64,000 nucleotides of DNA from Zygaena filipendulae (taxonomy: Eukaryota > Arthropoda > Insecta > Lepidoptera > Zygaenidae), in the NCBI GenBank assembly GCA_907165275.2, contig OU015651.1, positions 13,476,501 through 13,540,500 on the forward strand. The letters are read 5' to 3'. The position numbers were made by a program, and so were the translations under genes. Under the pieces are notes generated by a model. That model did no database searches, was not told where the DNA came from, and saw only the letters and a list, made by a program, of their open reading frames with translations. Position 1 is the first letter of the stretch; every line of letters begins with the position of its first letter. Positions 11,398-21,759 of the stretch are shown piece by piece.

Positions 11398-11874
11398 GGA
11401 CATAGATAAGCAATAGTGTGTTAACTCACATTGGAGAAATTTTGAGTAAATCGTGTTTTAAAAGTATAGCGCCTTTTTGTGTCAACATTTTTTTTGTCAA
11501 ATATTTAGTTACATATTTAAGCAATGTAATAAGGTAAAGACATAATTAAAAAACGTTCCCTAACGGCCGCACTCAGAGTCGACTTTAATGATTACTTAGT
11601 TAAGTATAGACTTTTAAAACAAAACTGCCGCAATCAGAGACGTTCATTAAATTAATGTCAATTGGCATTTAATGAGATGTAATTTAATTCATTATATGCC
11701 AACTAACATTAATTTATTAACCTGGTCTGATTGCGGCAGTTTTGTTTTAAAAATCTATAGGTACTTAACTAAGTAATCATTAAAGACGACTCTGAGTTCG
11801 GCGGTAACTCTCAATAAATCGTTCCGAATAGATAACAAGTTTGTGGGTTAACATGTTATTGCTTATCTGCGTCC
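11398..11874. mobile_element. GGACGCAGATAAGC MITE, host of a nested MITE
   Basis: Inverted copy interrupted at 11564-11804 by the CCGCCGCACTC MITE. Confidence 0.82.
11564..11804. mobile_element. CCGCCGCACTC MITE inside another MITE
   Basis: Full-length foldback with a second inner inverted repeat (AACAAAACTGCCGCAATCAG and its complement). It splits the GGACGCAGATAAGC MITE at 11398-11874, with TAA duplicated; unoccupied host copies carry one TAA. This matches the PIF/Harbinger 3-bp TWA target. Confidence 0.9.
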
Positions 11875-12065
11875 AATTATTTCATGAAATCGCTTAATCT
11901 TTTGACATCTTAACATCATGAGCCGTAATTTCAAGGATTAGATAATCGAAAAATAGTTTGTTTTATAATAATATACCTAATATTTTATGTTCTTTTGGTC
12001 GGTTGGTTGGTTTTTTTCTAAGAATGTTTTTGCCTCTCTAATTCTGTATCTTGATTATTTAGTAA

Positions 12066-12254
12066 AATGTGAGTGAGAGGTTGTTTTTTGTTTGTTTGGT
12101 ACGCTTTCACGCCTTAACTACTCAAGCGATCATCATGAAATTTTGCATACACGGTGTCAGTAGTACAAAAGAGGGTGCACATAGGGTGCTTTCAACCCGG
12201 GATTTCCGCGGGAACTCCGAAATTAACGTGGGTGAAACCGTGCGGAACAGCTAG
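12066..12254 (+). mobile_element. Helitron-like element
   Basis: Full 3' end (GTGGGTGAAACCGTGCGGAACAGCTAG split by one mismatch) with CTAG at 12251-12254. The 5' end is degraded. Confidence 0.7.
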
Positions 12255-12720
12255 TATTTAAATACAGGCAAAATTTTTTAACATGCAGCAGAAATTGCTT
12301 TCGTATAATCCCTTAATTCGACATAATCCCTTCGATGATGCACGCTGAGCTGCGACGACAAAAGAGCTCGCGTGAAAACTCCGCCGGGGAACAGCGCGAA
12401 AATGAAAATTCACTTTCCAACCGCGCCCCGGTCTCCCCACTCGTCAATGTCACAACTCGAATTTCACTTGAAACACATATAGTTTTTGGGGATTATTCGA
12501 AGCGACACGACTCGTACAAATGGCTGAGTTTCGTGTTTGTGAAGCTGAAAAATGCCACTGAAACGGACAATTTTGTGTTGGCTATACATAAGTTGAGAAC
12601 ACACAGTAACCGCTCGCAGTAGTCACTGGCCAGTAACAGTTCTGTATGAAACTTTTTAAAGTTTAGAATGCTTTTAAAAAAAATCTGAAACGGACGAGTA
12701 GTAGGTACCTATGGTAACAC
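12255..12720. other. GC-richer unique segment
   Basis: 12290-12640 is clearly GC-richer than its flanks and has open frames on both strands (95 codons on plus), but no start context, splice pattern or family. It could be an old element or a regulatory stretch. Confidence 0.3.
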
Positions 12721-13752
12721 TATCTGTTCCCCGCGGTTTTACTCGCGTTAGTTTCGGAGTTCCCGCGGGTATTCCGAGATAAAAGTACATACTACCCTAT
12801 ATTTTCTCTGTACCTACCCTTGACGTGTAGGTAGTATGCAAAATTTAATGTGTTTCTTCCGCGTTAATTTCAGAGTTCCCGTGAGAATTTCGGTATAAAA
12901 AGTAGCCTATGTCCTCAGACGAAATAAAAAGTCAAGACGGAGCGCTGTGAACAAAGAAGTGATGCCGATAAAACTACGCCTCGGCGTGTACATGCACAGT
13001 TACACGCACACACATACATATAACGAAACTACGCCGTACCTCGTCAGTCGAGCTATTCCGACGCGTCACACTGTAATAATTCCTATTTTTCAAAGAAAAA
13101 ATACTGAATTTTGTAGTGAGAGGGTGTAAAAACCAATCTTCGAAAAATAAAAAGCAGGATAGAACCACATTTTTAATAAAATATCAATTTTATTAATTTA
13201 TGACAACTTGGAACACAAAACTTCCACAACTTTCATAAGTGTTGCTACTAGTGAGCGTCACAATAGTCCCCGTTTTTTGGGTAAGTTAATGTGACCTGGA
13301 ACGTAATGTAACACGTTCATTTACCTATTTCAATTTTAACTTTTATTATTCATTAAATTCATGTTAGTGTAAATAGGCATTAATTTTTATTTTCCATGTT
13401 TTAACATAACTTCGAAACCTATATTTTTAAGGTTCTCGAACATACAACCGAGGTATACAACCTAAAAAAATACTAATTATATATTTACTTATCCATTCAT
13501 CTTTCTAGAACTTAACAATTTTGGGTAAGAAGTTTTCACTGCACGGCAACACTCACTAAATGCCCACATGTTTATGAAACCGGCTTCACTTTTTTGTTGA
13601 CAACGCTCTGTCTTGAGTTTTTATTTCGTCTGAGCCTATGTCCTTCTCTGTACCCCTGACAACGTGTATGCAAAATTTCGTGGCGATCGGTTGAGCAGTT
13701 TAGCCTTGAAAGCGTAACAAACAGACTCACTTTCGCATTTATAATATTACTA
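12721..13752 (-). mobile_element. Dimeric Helitron-like element split by a MITE
   Basis: Two successive 3'-type segments (CCCGCGGGTATTCC at 12765 and GTGAGAATTTCGG at 12880), then a single 5' part ending near 13752. A 721-bp MITE interrupts it at CCTATGTC. The same dimer arrangement occurs at 36208 and 38060. Confidence 0.7.
12914..13634. mobile_element. MITE with CTCAGAC TIR and 8-bp target duplication
   Basis: Ends CTCAGACGAAATAAAAA and TTTTTATTTCGTCTGAG, with about 30 bp of near-perfect inverted repeat. CCTATGTC is duplicated at 12906-12913 and 13635-13642, in a Helitron whose intact copies carry it once. An 8-bp duplication fits the hAT or P superfamily. No transposase ORF. Confidence 0.82.
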
Positions 13753-13754
13753 CA

Positions 13755-14250
13755 CTATATCTAAAATAACCAATCAATGAAGTACTTTCGGAAATTTAAG
13801 TTTTTAAACAAACAAACTTTTACTCTATTATTAATATATAGGTACCTAATATTAAATTGAGAACTTTTACAAAGTGTACATACTTACTAAAATATATATT
13901 ATGCCAAAATTTCATGTTTTATCCGCTACTCAAACGAAATGCTACAATATTCCATGGACAAAACTGATGTCCGTTTAGCTTTTCTACGACATTATCACTC
14001 TTTCAGGGAAAAACAATAAAATTAAAAAGCATGTTCAACATTTAAGTTGGTCAAAGCATTTAATACTTTCCTCCCATTCATGGAACATGGCAGAATACAA
14101 TGCATAAAAACTTTTACTGGGGTGATATATTTTATAAATCACACACAATAGTCGGATTATCATTCCTGTAGGTACTATAATAGTCTTGCCGCGGTGAGCT
14201 TTTTGTTTATGCGTACACATGAGGTGCACAAAATGGCGCAACATAATAAA
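13755..14250. other. Intergenic, nothing recognised
   Basis: AT-rich, no repeat match within the window. Confidence 0.5.
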
Positions 14251-14251
14251 A

Positions 14252-14278
14252 ATCATCGACCACACAGTGGTCGATGAT
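14252..14278. repeat. Perfect 12-bp-arm hairpin
   Basis: ATCATCGACCAC, loop ACA, GTGGTCGATGAT. It stands 20 bp before a Helitron-like copy; no terminator role is expected in this context. Confidence 0.7.
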
Positions 14279-14298
14279 AAAAATGGATGCATGTATTA

Positions 14299-14497
14299 TC
14301 CTACTAATATTATAAATGTGAAAGTGTGGATATTTGGATGTTTGTTACTCAATCGCGCAAAAACGTCTGAACGGATTTGGATAAAATTTGGCAAGCACGT
14401 TTTTAAGAGTACAGAAAAGGACATAGGATACTTTTTATCCCGGAATTCCCGCGGGAACTCCGAAATTACCGTGAGTGAAACCGCGGGGCACAGCTAG
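14299..14497 (+). mobile_element. Helitron-like element, full length
   Basis: TCCTACTAATATTATAAATG at the start, CTAG at 14494-14497, hairpin intact: one of the best copies. Confidence 0.87.
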
Positions 14498-14647
14498 TAG
14501 TAAATAACAGCAAAACCGGCTGTTTGTGCGATATAATAAATATCTACCTATTTTTAACCGACTTCCAAAAAAGAGAAGGTTCTGCATTCGGCTGTATGTA
14601 TGTTTGTGATTGTGTTGACTTTAATTTAATTTTTGGAAAAGAATTTC

Positions 14648-14772
14648 AAACTTTGTTTATTTGTTATGCTTTCACTTAAATACTCAACCGATCATCATGA
14701 AAGGACATAGGGTACTTATTATCCCAGAATTCCCGCAGGAACTCCGAAATCAATGCGGGTGTAACCGCAGAG
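14648..14772 (+). mobile_element. Helitron-like remnant
   Basis: 3' two thirds with a decayed hairpin. It follows a short block with ACCGACTTCC at 14556. Confidence 0.55.
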
Positions 14773-15274
14773 AATAACATGATTGCTTTACCTATATGTA
14801 TTTGGTGGTCAGAATACCTCAGAAAATCAAAAAAGATTTGAATCAGCTATTTTCTAGAAGTTATCATTATTATGATGTGACATAGCACATTTGTGTTATG
14901 GACTGTGAACTTATTGTTCCGATAGATAATAAAACAAATATGCTTCGGGTTTCTCAAATCAATAAAACGGGGAAAAAACGCACAGACATATTATTATGGT
15001 TCACTTTATTTGACCATAAGTGCACGTTTTCATTTTAAGTTGAAAACACAATAAAAATAATAATAAATTTCTCCTGTGCGAAAGCAAAGCCAAGAGTTGG
15101 CTTGTTTTGTGCGATGAAAAAAATTCAAATAAAAAGTTTTAATTAAAACCTCCTCCTGAAAAGAAAACAAAATATTATTTAGGTACCTACCTATATTTTT
15201 TTATATCTAGTTAGATTTTACATAAGTCACTGCGCTTGAAATGTATTATTTATGTATAATGACTCCAAACTAAG

Positions 15275-15471
15275 TTAGCTGTTCCCTGCGGTTTCACCCG
15301 CATTAATTTCGGAGTTCCCGCGGGAATTCCGGGATCCAAAGTATTCTATGTCCTTCTCTGTAGCCCTGACAACGTGCATGCAAAATTTCAGGATGATCGA
15401 TTGAGCCGTTAAGGTGTAAAAGCGTAACAAACAAACAAACACACTCACTTTCGCATTTATAATAGCAAGGA
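15275..15471 (-). mobile_element. Helitron-like element
   Basis: Near full length; TTAG replaces CTAG at the 3' end, and the start is at 15471. Confidence 0.78.
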
Positions 15472-15499
15472 TTCACCATTTATTTTTTCTATAATATTT

Positions 15500-15644
15500 G
15501 TAATTCCGAGATAAAAAGTACCCTGTCCTTTTTGTATCCTTGACAGCGCGTATGCAAAATTTCATGATGATCAGCCGAGCCATTAGAGCGTGAAAGCGTA
15601 ACAAACATACATACTCACTTTCGCATTTATAAGAATAGTAAGGA
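15500..15644 (-). mobile_element. Helitron-like element, hairpin end missing
   Basis: 5' part from 15644 to the GGAATTACAA point. Lies 28 bp from the previous copy, in the same orientation. Confidence 0.65.
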
Positions 15645-15710
15645 TTACGAAAAGTTATACGTCTTCACTGAATAGTGATTCAGATTATTAGTGTTTATTG
15701 AGTACACTGG

Positions 15711-16022
15711 TTGTGCACCGAGGTTTCACCCGCGTGAAAAGTTTTTATGTAGCAACTGTTTTTCCCGACATCCGATTTGGATGAAACAAAGCCTATATGT
15801 AGCTCCAGGGTAAGCTTAATCTACCTGTGAAAACCGCATGACACTCCGTTCAGTAGATTCGGAGATTATCGCGAACAGACAGACAGACAGAAAAGAATTT
15901 TAAAAACTCTTTTTTTGTGGTTGGTTAGGTACTTTTCTTTTATCGCTCCTCGTCAATTTTTCTTAAAAATATTCAATGTACAGAATCGCGGATTCTATTC
16001 TTTTAGTATAGTATAGATATTA
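15711..16022 (-). mobile_element. Helitron-like element, second subfamily
   Basis: Shares the CGCGGGTGAAACCTCGG hairpin, but its body is different (AGCTTAATCTACCTG, TCTGTTCGCGATAATCTCCG). A second copy is at 17207; a 3'-less relative is at 10040-10135. Confidence 0.6.
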
Positions 16023-16204
16023 TATTTTTCGAGGGAATTTAGGTAGGTATAAATGAAACTTTTTGGTTACGTCCGCACGGTACATTGGATTGTGACGTAC
16101 ATGGACACGTCTTAATTTTTTTTACTACCTATAAATACCAACGCCATCTACAAAAAGAATTAAAAAGATTGTGATGACAAGCCTAAAATTTTATAATATT
16201 TCAG

Positions 16205-16315
16205 CGCCACCTTCCTCTTACTCAATACAACCACATCGAGCTGAAGCCACGGAAGTGATGCACGCATCTCTGCTGAAACTGAATAGAACTCTCCAAAAGA
16301 CGTTTACAGACCAAG
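16205..16315 (+). CDS. Unidentified plus-strand exon candidate
   Basis: Acceptor ttataatatttcag, then 111 nt open in one frame (PPSSYSIQPHRAEATEVMH ... LKLNRTLQKTFTDQ), then donor CAAG|gtaaag. Base composition is coding-like. A MITE sits 33 bp downstream. No family recognised and no linked exon proven. Confidence 0.3.
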
Positions 16316-16348
16316 GTAAAGGTGGCATTCATGTCGCAAAAGAGCTAA

Positions 16349-16553
16349 CCACCGTACTCAGAGTCGAGAAAACAAAACTGCCCCAATCAGAGACGTTCAG
16401 TAAATTATTGTTAATTGGCATTTAATGAGATGTAACTTAATTAGTTAAATGCCAATTAACATTAATTTATTAAACTTGTCTGATTGCGGCAGTTTTGCTT
16501 TGAAAATCTATACTTAACTAAGTAATCATTAAAGTCGACTCTGAGTGCGGTCG
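16349..16553. mobile_element. CCGCCGCACTC MITE, left arm shortened
   Basis: Right arm complete; the left arm lacks the AATGATTACTTAG segment. TAA on both sides (16346-16348, 16554-16556). Confidence 0.8.
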
Positions 16554-16559
16554 TAAATG

Positions 16560-17206
16560 TGATTTTGAAATTATCAAAAAGACATCGAGAGGTCAGCCAT
16601 TTTACGAAGGTATCTACCTACGTCGAAGGATTTTTTTTGTTAAATTATTGCGTTAAATAATTAAAACTAATAATAAATTCGTAATATCATTGCACTGCAA
16701 TAATTCTATACAAACGTAATTTTTTTTAAAGGCACAGAAACGAACTGTCGATGTCGAAAGCTGTTTTAAAAAAAAATACAGTTGGTTTCGATCTCGTTTC
16801 GATGCATCCGTAGTGATTACCTTCTCTCTGGATGCATCTTTTGCTTATAGAACTGAAAATCCTGTAAATCTGAGTAAAATGTCAACAAATGCATCAAAGT
16901 TTACAAATGACCAAGTTATCTACGCATTCTTCAACTTGTTATCATTCCTGAGGGTTCATTATTTATTTTGATGGAAAAATATCCGGGTTTGTCGAGTTTT
17001 CTCAAGAAAGGTTCCGGGTCCGTATCCGGGTTTTGTTTGTTTGGGAAACGGTGGGATAAATTCGTGGATGATTTCGAAGAATTGAGACCGTCTCGAAGTG
17101 AGATATTAGTTTAATTAGAAAAAAGTTATGTAAAAGTTAGGTACCTATAGGTACGTTGTCGCGTCGCTGTTTGTATAATTATAATATCTTGGTCATTTAT
17201 GGTCAT
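16560..17206. other. Intergenic, nothing firm
   Basis: Contains GATGCATCC-type inverted words (16800-16850) loosely like the interior of the AGGGTACTTGCATGAA MITE. Confidence 0.35.
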
Positions 17207-17521
17207 TTGTGCCCCGCGGTGTCACCCGCGCGAAAGGTTTTTATACAACAACTCTATTCCACGACATCCGATTTCAATGAAACAAAGCCTATATGTAGCT
17301 CCAGGCTAAGCTTAATCTACCTGTGAAAACCGCATGACAATCCGTTCAGTACATTCGGAGATTATCGCGAACAGATAGACAGACAGAAAAGAATTTTAAA
17401 AACTTTTTTTTTGTGCTTGGTTACTCTTCTTTTATCACCCCTCTCAATTCTAGGTAAAAATATTCAATGTACAGAATCGCGGATTCTATTCTTTTATTAT
17501 AGCATAGATAGATAGATATTA
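17207..17521 (-). mobile_element. Helitron-like element, second subfamily
   Basis: About 310 bp closely similar to 15711-16022, with a better hairpin (CGCGGGTGACACCGCGG). Confidence 0.6.
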
Positions 17522-17524
17522 TCA

Positions 17525-18275
17525 GTGATTGACTGACATAATTTACCAGATACGGCAAATACAAGCGTTGTAGTTTGCGTGACACTTAATAGCTTAAAGT
17601 CGAGATGGAACTTACCATCCTTTAATTAATATAAGACTCCCCAAGGAGAACCGCAATAATCCGGCGGAAATCTCGACTGTAACTCAAAACATAGCCTCAG
17701 GCATTCTCGGATTGCAGGCTATTTCCAAACATTATTTTCACAGATTAACATCAATTACAATTACTTTGCATATCTTTAATGAAACACGACGATTATCATA
17801 CAACATAGCGGTTACGTCTCATGGGATAGACCCGGCGCTATAGAAGGGAAGTTACCTTGACAGTTCTTATCTGTCTAAGTAATAGGCGACACAGCTTTTC
17901 AAACGAGTGAAAGCCGTACCGAAAACACGCGTGTCACGTTGTCTTCGTTATTTCAGTCACTTTTCAGCATCTATTTTGGACCCTGGACCCTGGACCACTT
18001 TCAAATTTTCATCCCTTTTATATTAGAAATTTGTTACATCAATACGTGCGCTTGTGAATCGAACCATAGTTTGTACAGTATTAAATGTGTACCGAGGTAT
18101 CACACTCTCAAGGGAAATGCGTCTTAATTGAGTTTAATCTGGAACAAAGTCCCGTTAGATTTTGTAAGCGGACCTTTTTTTGTTCACCGTTACCCTTTTG
18201 TAATGAGTTTAAATACTATCTTATTTATGGTTTTCCTTATTATTCAGATTATTATATTTAATTTACCGGTTTTTT
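17525..18275. other. Intergenic, one weak exon-like piece
   Basis: A 61-bp minus-strand stretch at 17616-17676 has good splice signals but nothing to join to. Confidence 0.3.
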
Positions 18276-18279
18276 TTTC

Positions 18280-18470
18280 TGCATTTTCAACCCGCGTTAA
18301 TTTTGAAGTTCCTGCGGGAATTTTGGCACAAAACATACCTCGTAATCTTTTCTGAACTTCTGACTACGTGTATGCAAAATTTCATGACGATCGGTCGAGT
18401 AGTTGAGGCGTAAAAGCGTAAAAGACATATAAACAAACTCGCATTCGAAGTCATTGTACATTAATAAAGG
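18280..18470 (-). mobile_element. Helitron-like element, worn
   Basis: Recognisable body from CCCGCGTTAATTTTGAAG to the ACAAACTCGCATTCG start region; both ends degraded. Confidence 0.55.
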
Positions 18471-18479
18471 TATGATTTT

Positions 18480-18990
18480 CCAATTTGTCTCTGTATTAAT
18501 ATTATATAATGATTTTATTATTTGTATGTACACACCCATGTGGTACATAATATGTAAAAATCCCATAGGTATATTTTAACATTTGCGAATATTTTTCTTT
18601 TTAGTGTTAGTTCTTTCTTCTTTAATTACTAATGTGTATACAAGTTGTGGTAACGTAATTTATTCCATAATGGCCTAAGTATGGTTTTATAAAAGTTGTC
18701 TGATATTGTGTCATATGCTTTGGAATGTTGTTGAATAAATAAAAGAAAATAAATGTGAAGAATAACAATTTATCTCTAAACTTCGTTAACAACATCGTAA
18801 CTCATTAGGTAAAGAGAATTAGTTTCTGAATGTTGCCCTATGTCCGGGGTCCGGACGGTTTTGTGGTTTGCGACCGTGGCGTCGTACATGCCATGTAATG
18901 GCATCCCATTTTAGTTAAGCGATCCGGTTGCATTTTCTGCGTGGCTACACCGTCAAGTAGGTATGTAGATTCTTAGACTTTGGAAAATAT
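18480..18990. other. Intergenic with a GC-rich patch
   Basis: 18838-18960 is GC-rich and unique in the window; no function can be read from it. Confidence 0.35.
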
Positions 18991-18995
18991 TCAAA

Positions 18996-19323
18996 GGGCA
19001 TGTTGACTAAAATTTTTTTTAGTCCGTCTTGTAAATTAATAAAAAATATTAGACACGTATTTTTTCTTTCTTTACGTACCTAATCAAAAAATAACGGCGA
19101 TACATTGATTTGAAATTTCTCGTGACGTCACTAACTGGTGCAGTTTGTATGACAGCTTATAGTGGTTAGTGACGTCACGAGCCCCCACCCTAAACTTAAT
19201 GCGCTTTATCTCTATATATTTTCATTTATTTGAAAAAGCAAAAAATACGTGTCCATTTTTTTTTATTATTTTCTGAGTGACGCACTAATTAGAATTTTGA
19301 TTTTCAAAAGTCGTCAACATCCC
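18996..19323. mobile_element. MITE carrying paired TGACGTCA sites, copy b (inverted)
   Basis: GGGCATGTTGACTA at the left, GTCGTCAACATCCC at the right, and two GTGACGTCAC palindromes in the centre. Confidence 0.8.
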
Positions 19324-19465
19324 TGGCTGTTTGTAAACTGTTTAGTTTTACTCACTCATAGCTTCTTTTCTCTTGAGGGTAGCGAACTTAACCGCTACGC
19401 AGATGTCGCGGGCTCGATATCCTCATCAGGGTGATTCACTTCGAGACTAGATGTTAAGACTTCAG

Positions 19466-19535
19466 TAGCTGTTCCCCGTACTTTCAGCCGTCTTAATTTC
19501 GGAGTTCCTCCGGGAATTCCTAGATCCTTCCAGGT
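19466..19535 (-). mobile_element. Helitron-like 3' remnant
   Basis: TAGCTGTTCCCCG hairpin end and the GGAGTTCCTCCGGG block only. A similar but fainter scrap is at 20396-20440. Confidence 0.45.
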
Positions 19536-19539
19536 GATT

Positions 19540-21008
19540 TCCTTTAGCGAAAAGCTTTTGCTAATTGTTTGGATTCGTACGTAGATCAGAATTCGTAATG
19601 TACCTACCCAAGCTACAGAATAGTACTGGATATCTAAGAGCTGAAAATTACACCACTAAGCTACCCCGTGAAATCTTACAACTGAATTTAAGTTTCTACA
19701 AAACTTTAGGTACCTAAATCTGGTGAAATTGAATTCGTCTTAGATCCAAGAAGTCATAAGAGAGATATATACCTACCCTCAACATAACTGTTTGTCCTCT
19801 CAAATAACTTTTTCCACCGGTGCACTGTGACTGCTACGTGACTTTCGTACTGGCGACTGAAGAAGTAATAATCGTGAAAGTTCTTTGCAGACAATTTGCA
19901 GAGATTGTTGTCCTCTCCTAAGAAACTATATAGTTACCTACTACTAGGTATATATTTTATATTATTTCATCACAAAATTCAATTAACAATTTGCAAACTT
20001 CTAATGAGAAAATCTTATCAAAAGGAGCATTAAATATACCTAGTTTTTATTTTTTGGTATTTTCAGCGTTATTTCAATCCGATTTTTGCCTATTGTGACC
20101 TACAATTTAATAGGTACTGTGATGAAATATTGTAGCTAGATATAATAGTTTACCTAACGTAATTTTATATGTCCATTAAGCTTAAATTAGCAACGTACAT
20201 CCAATTACGACGTCAAAGATAATTTGATTGCAAAGGTCAATCATTCAAAAAAGATCAATAATGGGACAAAATCAATTAGCAAAGTCGCTTTCCAATAAAG
20301 TTGGTAATAATGAGAGCTTTTGACGAAGAAGGTCGCTTTTACTGAGAATATCAGACACTCTATCGGAGATAGGTAGGTACTCGATTTATTGTTGACTAGC
20401 TATTCCCTATAGTTCCACTCGGGATTTCTGGATTCCCTGTGCGCTATTTATTTATTTATTTATTGAATTTAGAAAGCATGACAGCATAAGATATATTAAA
20501 TATAAATATATTCAAAGATAAATATATTCAAAGATACAGACAGACAGGTATAAATGCGATAAATATCTAAATGTAGAGAGTTACCTTAAAACACAGTCAT
20601 GTTTATGATCGACACGTGTATAGAAAAGAAGGTTTATATTTAGTAGCTTAGGCTGCTCTTTAAATTGACTCATTGTTTTCTTGCGCGAAAAGCGCCCTTG
20701 TGAGTGGTTTTTAAAGGAACAATTGCTGCTAAAAATTATTGTGAAATTTGTTTAGTCATTGCGTAGCCGTGGTTCCTGGAAGAAAATATTGACTGACATA
20801 ATTTTGTAGATACGTTTCTTATCATGTCTTATTAATATGTGTATAATGTTAGCTTAATTAAGTCATAATATTAAATACTTCCAATAAAATACAAAAATAT
20901 TTATATTCTCTCAAGATTCAATTTATGTAGGTATTCTATATCTATTAGGTACAATTTTTACTTAAATTGACTTGTTATTTTATAGTATACATTTAAATTG
21001 TCGACTTT
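19540..21008. other. Intergenic, nothing recognised
   Basis: AT-rich, with a TTTATTTATTTATTTATTG run at 20448 and a direct ATATTCAAAGATA doublet at 20508-20535. Confidence 0.5.
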
Positions 21009-21012
21009 AATT

Positions 21013-21248
21013 GGACGTAGATAAGCAATAACATGTTAACCCACAAAATAAAGTTACTGATACAGAACGCTTTTTTGAGAGTTACAGAACGTTTTTTAAT
21101 TAAGTGTTCACCTTATTACATTGTTTAAATATGTAACAAAATGTTGAACATAAAAAAATATTGAAAAAAATTGGCGCTATAATTTTAAAACATGATATAC
21201 TCAAAAAAATTCCAGTGTGGGTTAACACACTATTGCTTATCTATGTCC
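21013..21248. mobile_element. GGACGCAGATAAGC MITE
   Basis: Full-length, AATT on both sides. Abuts an RTE scrap. Confidence 0.82.
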
Positions 21249-21257
21249 AATTATTTA

Positions 21258-21752
21258 TTTTTGACTTTCGGTAGATGGAGTGGCGACCACGAACTGGAAA
21301 ATACACAAGGTGGATCTACAACTATGTACTTGGTGAAGGTCGCGGGACGCCTTTGGATGCGGGAAGCGCAGAACCGTTAATAGACTTGTTTCTGGGCTAT
21401 GAAAATCAAAATTCTATTTATTCCATTTTGTAGATAAATAAAAAATAATAGACACGGATTTTTTTGCTTTTCCAAATTATTGAATAAAATACCTACTAGG
21501 ATAAAACGCATTAAAGTTTAGGAGTGGGGGCTCTTGACGTCATAACGTGCCGTCAACTGTAGGCTGTAGCACGGCATGACGTCACGTGACATTTTAAATT
21601 AAGTATCTCCGTTATTTTTTGATAACATAAAAAATGAAAAAATACGTGTCCAATATTTTTTATTAATCTACAAGACGGACTTAAATTTACAGCCCATTGT
21701 GGTGATCCTTGGAGGAGGCTTATATATCCAGCAGTGGACGTCTTTCTGCTGA
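21258..21752 (+). mobile_element. RTE-clade LINE C-terminal scrap split by a MITE
   Basis: Plus strand 21265-21381 reads RWSGDHEL ... VKVAGRLWMREAQNR, and 21696-21745 reads LWWSLEEAYIQQWTSFC-like, the two halves of the RTE C-terminus. The gap (21394-21695) is a TGACGTCA-bearing MITE. Frameshifts show it is old. Confidence 0.75.
21394..21695. mobile_element. MITE carrying paired TGACGTCA sites, copy c
   Basis: Degraded left end. The centre has TTGACGTCAT and ATGACGTCAC. It splits an RTE tail. Confidence 0.7.
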
Positions 21753-21759
21753 TACAGTC

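Noticed and set aside
12335..12622. 95-codon plus-strand frame in a GC-richer patch
   Set aside because: No family, no clear start context, and an overlapping frame on the other strand.
17616..17676. Minus-strand exon candidate (EISAGLLRFSLGSLILIKG)
   Set aside because: Splice signals are good, but 61 bp open in one frame is expected by chance and no linked exon was found.
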